Origin: Candidatus Methanoperedens nitratireducens
GTDB taxonomy: Archaea > Halobacteriota > Methanosarcinia > Methanosarcinales > Methanoperedenaceae
Assembly: GCA_020724545.1 (NCBI GenBank)
Contig: DYGR01000018.1
Coordinates: 1-56,323, forward strand
Direction of reading: 5' to 3'
DNA: 56,323 nt
The position numbers were made by a program, and so were the translations under genes. The notes beneath the pieces are model-generated. The model was not told where the DNA came from. It did not search any database and saw nothing but the letters and a program-made list of their open reading frames with translations. Shown one piece after another: positions 50,042 to 56,323 of this stretch (position 1 is its first letter; every line of letters begins with the position of its first letter).

Positions 50042-51444
50042 TTTTCCATCACTTCCCACATTCCACCTTTGTCAGGCCCGATTCGTTTAATGATTTTGTT
50101 CTGCTTTAAATTCGCAATTTGCATCTCAATTGCCCGTGATGATACGCCGATCTTTTCTGCAATCTCTTTTGCGCTGATAGCTGGATTTTCTCTTATAAGC
50201 AGAATTATTTTCTCCGAAGTTTTCTCCGAAGTTTTCTCCGAAGTTTTCTCCGAAGCTTCAGTGATCTTAACTAACGGGAATGTAATCTTATAGAAATCAA
50301 TGCCACCTGAAACCACTGGTTCGTCTTTATAATAAGCCTTCCAGCCATTGAACATTTTGTCAAAACCTGAACCTGCGTTCTCAGCCAGTTTAATGACCCT
50401 GAATATTTTTGTAACAATAGGGTTTCTTGGCATTGTGAAATCTTCTTTCATAATGGATTCTATATCCTTGGGCAAACTGCCCGGATTCAGGAACTCGATC
50501 CTGTCAAGGAATACCCTGATCCTTGGTTTCATGGGGCTGAAATAATCGGAATGCATAAGAAGATTCACCAGTGCTTCACGTGTCGCAATAAGCTGGGGCT
50601 GCCTGTCCGTTGCTAGACCATCCGCCCTTAATGTAAAAGGCAGATCGATCTTTTTTATCAGGCGTTCAAATATGCTAAAATAAAACCTGAATAGATTCTC
50701 TTCCTCAGAAAGCCTGTAACTGTACCGGGTCGGGGCGTCAGAATAGGACGTACCCATAATCTCCAGGTAATCTATCCTGAAATCTGTAAGCATACGATTG
50801 ATATTGTCCTCCTTGCCAAAGACCAGCATGCCCCCAACTGTTATTCTGCCATTAACTACAACCTGTAATTTTTCAAGCAGTTGATCGGTTGACAAATTGT
50901 TATATCTATGCTCTGGATTTACATTTTCCATATAAGTTCTATAATCTGAGATCGTTTTTCCGTCAAGATCATCAATCGTAAAATCTGTTAGTTCCTTATC
51001 CTTCAAGCCAAAAGCAGAATCCCTGTAGATTGCATCTATCTCTGCATCAGTTGCCCGCTGGTCTCCGCTACCGGTTCGTATAAAAGTATTTTTTCTTGAA
51101 TTAAAATAAACAGGTTTCTGTTCAGATGCAGGAATATAGAACGCAAGAACAATTTTTCCATCAAGGTTGTACTTTACACACCTAACCCTGATCGTTTGAT
51201 TGAATTTGTCCCCTCTTAATGCAGTTGTGAAATCCTGCTCGATCTTCTCGGCATTATCAACACCACTGATCTTGAAGGTCTTGTCAACCTGACTCACTCC
51301 AAAAACAAGCCAGCCACCATTCGTATTCGAAAATGCACTAACAGTTTCAAAACTGCTTTTGGGAATGGAAGTCTTCGCCTCTTTCACCTCAAAATCTTCC
51401 CACTCAAGTTCTTCCAACCTGTCAAACAGTTCCTTACGATCCAT
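50038..51444 (-). CDS. AlbA_2 (Schlafen-like)/GHKL ATPase and winged-helix protein in the R-M operon
   Basis: This 468-residue protein belongs to the family annotated as RecG-related ATP-binding proteins. An N-terminal AlbA_2 domain (EWEDFEVKEAKTSIPKSSF; VSAFSNTNGGWLVFGV, about residues 15-60) is followed by a GHKL-like ATPase (ATREALVNLLMHSDYF, LPKDIESIMKEDFTMPRNPIV, LAENAGSGFDKMF). A Ser-Glu-Lys-Thr tandem-repeat linker precedes a C-terminal winged helix (ISAKEIAEKIGVSSRAIEMQIANLKQN). Schlafen-like AlbA_2 proteins occur in phage defence; function here is inferred. It splits hsdM from hsdS, with tight spacing (ATGA at its end). Confidence 0.78.
   Translation of the reverse strand: MDRKELFDRLEELEWEDFEVKEAKTSIPKSSFETVSAFSNTNGGWLVFGVSQVDKTFKISGVDNAEKIEQDFTTALRGDKFNQTIRVRCVKYNLDGKIVLAFYIPASEQKPVYFNSRKNTFIRTGSGDQRATDAEIDAIYRDSAFGLKDKELTDFTIDDLDGKTISDYRTYMENVNPEHRYNNLSTDQLLEKLQVVVNGRITVGGMLVFGKEDNINRMLTDFRIDYLEIMGTSYSDAPTRYSYRLSEEENLFRFYFSIFERLIKKIDLPFTLRADGLATDRQPQLIATREALVNLLMHSDYFSPMKPRIRVFLDRIEFLNPGSLPKDIESIMKEDFTMPRNPIVTKIFRVIKLAENAGSGFDKMFNGWKAYYKDEPVVSGGIDFYKITFPLVKITEASEKTSEKTSEKTSEKIILLIRENPAISAKEIAEKIGVSSRAIEMQIANLKQNKIIKRIGPDKGGMWEVMEK
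50208..50255. repeat. 12-bp tandem repeat, four copies, coding for SEKT units
   Basis: TTTTCTCCGAAG is repeated four times without interruption and encodes the (SEKT)n linker on the minus strand. Being a multiple of three, copy-number change would alter linker length without frameshift. Confidence 0.9.
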
Positions 51445-51481
51445 AATCCGAATTTCTCCTTCTTAAACGATCCTATTTGAA

Positions 51482-53212
51482 TCAAACATTAAATCCCAAT
51501 CCTGCAAGATTCTTCTTGATCTGCGCTTCCAGTTTGTCGCTTTCTTCAAACTGCGCTTTCAACTGGCTGGTGAGTGCGGCCATTTTTTCCGCGAAAGGCA
51601 CGCCATCGTCTTCTTCGGCTTCTGCGCCCACATAACGACCGGGGGTTAGTATGAAGTCGTGTTTTTTTATTACGGCGAGATTAGCTGAAAAACAGAAGCC
51701 GGCCTGGTTATTCTCCTCTGACCACTCTCGTTTCCATTGATGGAAAGTATTGGTAATTTTCTGGATATCTTCTTCTTTAAAATCCCGAAGTACACGGTCT
51801 TTCATATAACCCAGATTGCGCGCGTCGATAAACAGCACTTCCCCACGTCTATCTCTTTTGCCATTTCGCGCACTTTTATCCTTGGTTAAAAACCAGATAC
51901 ATGCGGGTATCTGGGTATTGGTGAACAGTTGCCCCGGTAGCGCCACCATACATTCCACCAGGTCTTGCTCGACCAGTGTTCTGCGAATCTCACCTTCGTT
52001 ATTGGTGTTACTGCTCATGGAGCCGTTGGCCAATAACAGCGCCATACTGCCGGTGGGTGCGAGGTGGTATAGCATGTGCAACATCCACGCAAAGTTGGCG
52101 TTACCCTCCGGTGGGGTAAGGATGCGTTTTTCGCCGTTGGTGTTAATCGTCCAGCGCACATCGTCAGCCAGTTTTTCGTGCCACCAATCCTTCATATTAA
52201 AAGGCGGGTTTGCCATCACAAAATCGGCGCGCAGGTCGGGATGCTGGTCGTCTAAGAAACTATCAGCGTTCTTTTTGCCAAAATTAAAATCGATGCCGCG
52301 AATGGCCATGTTCATGGCAGCGAGCTTCCATGTGGTTGGATTTGATTCTTGCCCGTACACAGAGATTTGTTTTTTCTGCTCGGCAGCGTTGTAGTGTTTT
52401 ACCTCGGCGTGTTCTTCAATGAATTTGTCACTGGAAACAAAAAAGCCACCACTACCCATGGCAGGATCGTACACGCGGCCTTTGTATGGCTCCAGCATTT
52501 CCACTATCAGGGTAACAATGGATTTGGGCGTATAATACTGTCCGCCCTGCTTGCCTTCAGCCAGGGCAAATTGACCTAAGAAGTATTCGTACACATGGCC
52601 GAGAATGTCTTTGGATTTCAGGTTGAGTTTTTCGCCCTTGTACTCTGGATCATGAAATCTGGTGGTGCTAAATTCATTGACCAGACCAATGAGTTTGTCG
52701 TCAGTCAACTGGTATTGGCTGATGCGGTTTAAAATGCCTTTGAGTTTTGGGTTGGCTTTTTCAATTTCATCGAAAGCATTATCAATTAACCATGATGCAG
52801 AGCGCATTTTTACATCTTCGCCTTGCTCATTTTCCCCGATCACGCTATTGGTTGGAAGGATGACTTTTTCTTTAAGGGTGTTCCAGCGGGCGATTTTTGG
52901 CACCCAAAAGACGTTTTTCTCTGTGTAGTAATCGTTAATTTCCAGCTCGGCTTCTATGGCTTGCTGGTAGTCTTCGTCGCTGTCGTAATCTTCGCGTGGC
53001 ATATAATAGATGTTATCGCCATCGTCTTTTTGAAACAGCTCGATGAGTTCTTGCTGGCGCTCTTCGAAGGCATCGGATACGTATTTAAGGAAAATCAGCC
53101 CTAACACCACGTGTTTGTAATTGGCGGCATCCAGGTGAGAGCGCAGTTTGTCAGCGGCCTTCCAGAGCTGGGCGTCGAGTTCGTTTAAAAATTCTTGCTC
53201 AATATTTTTCAT
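51482..53212 (-). CDS. hsdM: Type I restriction-modification DNA methyltransferase (HsdM)
   Basis: The 576-residue N6-adenine methyltransferase has an N-terminal helical HsdM_N domain, GGQYYTPKSIVTLIVEML, motif I in YDPAMGSGGF (about residue 246), and the catalytic motif IV NPPF in VMANPPFNMKDWW (about 336). It methylates the HsdS-directed site and protects host DNA. It is the first gene of the operon. A region of about 160 bp upstream to 53373 is AT-rich and may hold the promoter. Confidence 0.95.
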   Translation of the reverse strand: MKNIEQEFLNELDAQLWKAADKLRSHLDAANYKHVVLGLIFLKYVSDAFEERQQELIELFQKDDGDNIYYMPREDYDSDEDYQQAIEAELEINDYYTEKNVFWVPKIARWNTLKEKVILPTNSVIGENEQGEDVKMRSASWLIDNAFDEIEKANPKLKGILNRISQYQLTDDKLIGLVNEFSTTRFHDPEYKGEKLNLKSKDILGHVYEYFLGQFALAEGKQGGQYYTPKSIVTLIVEMLEPYKGRVYDPAMGSGGFFVSSDKFIEEHAEVKHYNAAEQKKQISVYGQESNPTTWKLAAMNMAIRGIDFNFGKKNADSFLDDQHPDLRADFVMANPPFNMKDWWHEKLADDVRWTINTNGEKRILTPPEGNANFAWMLHMLYHLAPTGSMALLLANGSMSSNTNNEGEIRRTLVEQDLVECMVALPGQLFTNTQIPACIWFLTKDKSARNGKRDRRGEVLFIDARNLGYMKDRVLRDFKEEDIQKITNTFHQWKREWSEENNQAGFCFSANLAVIKKHDFILTPGRYVGAEAEEDDGVPFAEKMAALTSQLKAQFEESDKLEAQIKKNLAGLGFNV

Positions 53213-53373
53213 TAATACCTTCCATTCTTGATAATAACATGGAATTTTATTGTTTGTCGAAGTATAATGGTTATATAACTTATTAATATATTAAATTATT
53301 TAAAACCATCTTGATGATTTAACTCAAATGAAATCCGACATAAAGCGCCATGCATGCACTGTTCGATATATTC

Positions 53374-54534
53374 TCATGCTTCAGGAATAGCTGAACTTCT
53401 CACCGGTATTGTAAAATAGAATATCGAGCCCTTGCCTGCTTCAGATTCAACCCATATCCGTCCGCCATGTCGTTCAACAATCCTCTTGCAGGTCGCAAGA
53501 CCTATACCTGTACCCGGGTATTCATCAGGATGCAGGCGCTGGAATAACTGGAAAAGATGTCCGAACAACTCAGGAGCTATGCCTATCCCGTTATCCCGAA
53601 CAGAGAAAACCCACTCATTCCCCTTCATCTTTGCAGAAATATGGACCTGCGCTGGTTCCTCTCTTCTGAACTTGATGGCGTTACTGATCAGGTTTTGAAA
53701 CAACCCGATCATTTGAATGGTATCAGCCGTTATAACAGGTAGAGGATCATGGGTCACCACAGCACCACTTTGTTCAATAGCTACCTTAAGATTGATCATA
53801 GCCTGATCAAAGATAACCTCGCAGTCTGTGGGCTCAAATGGTTTGCCGCGCGTTCCAACACGCGAGTACGCAAGCAGATCTTCGATCATCCTCTGCATCC
53901 GTGCGGTTCCATCCACAATATAAGCAATGAACTCATCAGCACTCTTATCCAGCCTGCCTCTATAGCGTTTTTCCAGAAGTTTGGTGAAGCCAGATATCAT
54001 GCGCAGCGGCTCCTGAAGGTCATGTGAGACCACATAGGCAAATTGCTCAAGTTCAGCATTCGAGCGGGCAAGCTCAGCCGTCCGTCGCGCCAGTTCTTCC
54101 TCAGCACGCTTGCGTTCTGTGATATCCCGCATCGATTCAACGATTCCCTGAAGAGTACCGTCTGTTCCCCACAGAGGTGAGGCAATAATCTCAACAAAGT
54201 GCCGCTCTCCGTTTGACTGGTAGTGTTCATGCACTACAGTGACTGGCAGACCCGATTTGCGCGCCTGTTCCAGCGGACAGGAGTGCTCCGCCCCGTTACA
54301 GGGTGTATTGCGATGATGGGAAATCTGGTAGCACAATGACCCTGGTGCTCTGGAGCATCCCGAAAATTCACATGCAGCCCGGTTCATCAGCTTCACCCGA
54401 TAATCTGTTCCGATCACCACAATCGGCTCGTTCACGCCATCGATGACCGATTGCAGAAATGCATGTTCCGCTTCCAGTTTCCTCTCAGCCATCTTCTCGT
54501 GTTTGATTTCTGATCGTTTTAATAACAGGTTCAT
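53374..54534 (-). CDS. Cytosolic PAS histidine kinase with Cys-rich PAS motif
   Basis: The 386-residue protein has one PAS domain (about residues 25-140) containing LCYQISHHRNTPC and SCPLEQ, the same Cys arrangement seen in the second PAS of the kinase at 8467. A HisKA/HPt-like helix pair (YVVSHDLQEPLRMISGFTKLL; phospho-accepting His near 175) and a HATPase (N box NLISNAIKF, G1 VRDNGIGI, G2 GTGIGLATC) follow. There are no transmembrane helices. No receiver lies adjacent, so its partner is elsewhere. Initiation at a later Met (residue 15) is possible. It is orphaned next to the R-M operon. Confidence 0.9.
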   Translation of the reverse strand: MNLLLKRSEIKHEKMAERKLEAEHAFLQSVIDGVNEPIVVIGTDYRVKLMNRAACEFSGCSRAPGSLCYQISHHRNTPCNGAEHSCPLEQARKSGLPVTVVHEHYQSNGERHFVEIIASPLWGTDGTLQGIVESMRDITERKRAEEELARRTAELARSNAELEQFAYVVSHDLQEPLRMISGFTKLLEKRYRGRLDKSADEFIAYIVDGTARMQRMIEDLLAYSRVGTRGKPFEPTDCEVIFDQAMINLKVAIEQSGAVVTHDPLPVITADTIQMIGLFQNLISNAIKFRREEPAQVHISAKMKGNEWVFSVRDNGIGIAPELFGHLFQLFQRLHPDEYPGTGIGLATCKRIVERHGGRIWVESEAGKGSIFYFTIPVRSSAIPEA

Positions 54535-54644
54535 ATCGAACTTTTGTATATACTCCTGTTTTTCTAAATTGGATTCCTATCCGGTTATGTATTATATTAT
54601 ATAAACTTCACGCTCTCAGCATAATGCCGGTGATTAACAAAAGG

Positions 54645-54653
54645 CTTAAATGC
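54645..54653 (+). promoter_or_regulatory. TATA-like box of tRNA-Asp
   Basis: CTTAAATGC lies about 40 bp before the mature 5' end of the tRNA, which would allow a short 5' leader removed by RNase P. Confidence 0.35.
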
Positions 54654-54689
54654 AAAAACCCCCTTAATGTGAATCTCATTAAGAGCTAA

Positions 54690-54762
54690 GTCCGGATAGT
54701 GTAGCGGCCTATCATGAGGGCCTGTCGAGCCCCCGACCCGGGTTCAAATCCCGGTCCGGACG
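54690..54762 (+). tRNA. tRNA-Asp(GTC)
   Basis: A 73-nt cloverleaf: acceptor GTCCGGA with TCCGGAC, anticodon loop CTGTCGA (GTC) closed by GGGC/GCCC, T arm CCGGG-TTCAAAT-CCCGG and discriminator G, as in archaeal tRNA-Asp. One A/C mismatch sits at the top of the anticodon stem. No CCA is encoded. It is on the plus strand just upstream of the small Cys protein gene. Confidence 0.9.
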
Positions 54763-54963
54763 TCCAATTAAAAGTTATAAGCCTATACCATTGTATAAGG
54801 CTTGCCCTTTTCTTTCTCTTCTGTCCTCTCCTCCTCTTGCATTTAATACCCACTTTAGCAATATGACTATATTTGATTTAATATTTTCTTTTCCACAACC
54901 AGTTTCCACAACCAATATGCTTATGCCTGTTAAAATATAACTTAAATAGAGAGGTTATGTTTT

Positions 54964-55164
54964 ATGCTCTTGCTTAAAAAAAGGAAAACATATGCTGAAA
55001 AATGTCCGGTATGCGGCGGGGATATCCATCCGCACGATAATATCCATCCACTGAGCGAAGAAGCTGTTTATTTTGATGAACTTCCGCCCGATGTTCCAGT
55101 TCTTGCTGAGGTGACTCCTGGTCACTGGGTAAAAGTAGTTGAGAGAAAGCCTGCAAAGGCATAA
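54964..55164 (+). CDS. Small zinc-knuckle hypothetical protein
   Basis: The 66-residue protein has a Lys-rich start, one CPVCGG knuckle (residues about 14-19), an acidic middle (LSEEAVYFDELPPDVPV) and a VKVVERKPAKA tail. One C-x2-C pair suffices for a zinc site only if it dimerises or uses the nearby His residues (HPHDNIH). I recognise no family. It is 48 bp upstream of the DUF1464 gene, so the two may be co-transcribed. Confidence 0.6.
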   Translation: MLLLKKRKTYAEKCPVCGGDIHPHDNIHPLSEEAVYFDELPPDVPVLAEVTPGHWVKVVERKPAKA

Positions 55165-55212
55165 AAAGAGATAAAACATAAAGATTAAGGGTTAGAATGA
55201 TTACTTTGGGAT

Positions 55213-56256
55213 ATGGTCAGAGTAATCGGTATAGATCCAGGAACAAGGAGTTTTGATTTTTGCGGCCTTGATGATAATAGGGTTATCCTTGACCGGTCTA
55301 TATCGACCCGGGATATCATCAATGATCCATGGCTAATGCCAGATGTAATCATAGGAACAGGGGCTGATCTGGTTGTGGGCCCATCTGGCTTTGGCATTCC
55401 ACTTACCAGTATCCATGATATCGGTGAGCGGGAATTGTTCCTAATGTCACTTATTAAAAAAGAGGATAAGAGAAGTATGCTTGGCATGCGTCAATCTATA
55501 ATCCGGATGAAACAGAGCGGACTCCCGGTCTTTTTCCTACCCGGTGTTATACATCTTCCCACAGTCCCGGATTATAGGAAATTAAATAAGATCGATATGG
55601 GTACGGCTGATAAACTCTGCTGTGCCGCGCTCGGGATATATGACCAATCATTAAGGCTCAATAAGAATTACAGTAGAACATCCTTCATAATGCTGGAGAT
55701 GGGTTTTGGATATACTGCTGCCGTTGCAGTAAAGAATGGAGTGGTCGTGGATGGGATTGGAGGAAGTACAGGTAACATTGGTTTTCTCTCAATGGGAGGA
55801 ATGGATGCAGAGCTTGCTTATCTCATAGGGGGATTTGATAAAGAGCTCATCTTCAGAGGTGGAGTAGAAACGATTACCAAAACGCCTGAGAGATTGATGG
55901 AGAATGAGAATGCTTTGAGAGCATATCTGGAGGGTGCAATTAAAGATGTACTGCAGCTTACAGTATCAGTAGAACCTGAAGAGATCCTGGTATCAGGTAG
56001 AATCTCAAGAGTAAAAGGGCTTTTTGATGAATTAAAAGAACGCCTCGATTTAGTGCCCGTAAGAAGAATTGAAGGATTTAATGTCAAAAATGTTAAAGAA
56101 GCTGCTCAGGGTGCTGCGCTGATCGCTAACGGCCTTGCAGGAGGCAGGTATGAGGAGCTTATTGATATAATGAGAATTAAAGAGGCAAAAGGAACATCAC
56201 TGGATTATATACTGCTGCCTGAGATTGAGAATTTGAGAAAGGATTATGGGATTTGA
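55213..56256 (+). CDS. DUF1464 family protein (ASKHA-like fold)
   Basis: The 347-residue archaeal protein has the phosphate-binding start VIGIDPGTRSFDFCGL and further ASKHA-like segments LEMGFGYTAAVAVKNGVVVDGIGGSTG and ILVSGRISRVKGLF near the C terminus. DUF1464 is widespread in methanogens but uncharacterised; acetate/sugar-kinase-like chemistry is a structural guess. It is preceded by an AT-rich sequence and the small zinc-knuckle gene. The window ends 67 bp after its stop without another complete gene. Confidence 0.8.
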   Translation: MVRVIGIDPGTRSFDFCGLDDNRVILDRSISTRDIINDPWLMPDVIIGTGADLVVGPSGFGIPLTSIHDIGERELFLMSLIKKEDKRSMLGMRQSIIRMKQSGLPVFFLPGVIHLPTVPDYRKLNKIDMGTADKLCCAALGIYDQSLRLNKNYSRTSFIMLEMGFGYTAAVAVKNGVVVDGIGGSTGNIGFLSMGGMDAELAYLIGGFDKELIFRGGVETITKTPERLMENENALRAYLEGAIKDVLQLTVSVEPEEILVSGRISRVKGLFDELKERLDLVPVRRIEGFNVKNVKEAAQGAALIANGLAGGRYEELIDIMRIKEAKGTSLDYILLPEIENLRKDYGI

Positions 56257-56323
56257 ATACCTCGCTCATCACGAGACCATCCGCTAATTCAAAAGCTTAA
56301 AAAGGGTGTGGTCATTATGTTAG

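Noticed and set aside
1..56323. CRISPR array
   Set aside because: I saw no regularly spaced 25-37 bp direct repeats; only the tandem and direct repeats listed.

Overview
The window reads as a chromosomal segment of a methane-metabolising euryarchaeon, most likely a Candidatus Methanoperedens (ANME-2d) type Methanosarcinales archaeon. This is inferred from gene content: a tetrahydromethanopterin-type dihydropteroate synthase-like protein, a probable methanofuran-pathway kinase (MfnE-like), a radical-SAM futalosine (menaquinone) enzyme, archaeal EF-1beta, tRNAs without encoded CCA, AT-rich archaeal promoters and hydrogenase maturation genes hypC, D, E and F. No rRNA is present, so the species call is inference.

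Left edge (1-3.3 kb): the last 53 codons of one formylglycine-generating-enzyme-like (FGE/C-type-lectin fold) protein, a PIN/UPF0175 toxin-antitoxin pair, and a complete second FGE-like protein. The two FGE 3' ends are hypervariable over about 130 bp but are followed by identical sequence. Codon changes leave the third base intact in 16 of 17 amino-acid differences, which is the signature of a diversity-generating retroelement (DGR). The template repeat and reverse transcriptase are not in the window.

Integrated element (about 3.9-21.2 kb): a mostly minus-strand, plasmid- or virus-like region. It has an ArdC/SWIM operon behind two palindromic operator-like repeats, a decayed ParB/DNA-methylase fragment, a PriCT-like protein, an AT-rich inverted repeat that could be an origin, an AbrB regulator divergent from a MASE3-PAS-PAS histidine kinase with its response regulator (this cassette is flanked by direct repeats), a Myb/SANT-like protein, a decayed IS5-type element, a single-chain type IIB topoisomerase (TopoVI B-A fusion, Topo VIII-like), a primase-polymerase/helicase, several tiny overlapping genes and a tyrosine recombinase. 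Replication, supercoil handling, antirestriction and integration functions sit together.

Housekeeping chromosome (21.2-43.8 kb): an M24 peptidase/methionine aminopeptidase/secreted protein/methyltransferase operon; a VIT-like membrane protein; a WD/TolB-like propeller; TPR and AI-2E-family proteins; MqnC-like and H4MPT dihydropteroate synthase-like genes that overlap; MarC; tRNA-Ala(CGC); the MfnE-like kinase, a zinc-ribbon protein and EF-1beta; MtnA; an N-terminally truncated AAA ATPase; HtpX-PspAB; a dolichol-kinase-like protein; and hypCD converging on hypFE.

Defence island and right end (44-56.3 kb): a type I restriction-modification operon, hsdM-(AlbA_2/Schlafen-like ATPase)-(35-codon HsdM-tail ORF)-hsdS-(SIR2-like)-hsdR, probably transferred, with two extra putative defence genes inside it. 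Then come a PAS histidine kinase carrying the same Cys-rich PAS motif as the kinase at 8.5 kb, tRNA-Asp(GTC), a small Cys protein and a DUF1464 ASKHA-fold protein.
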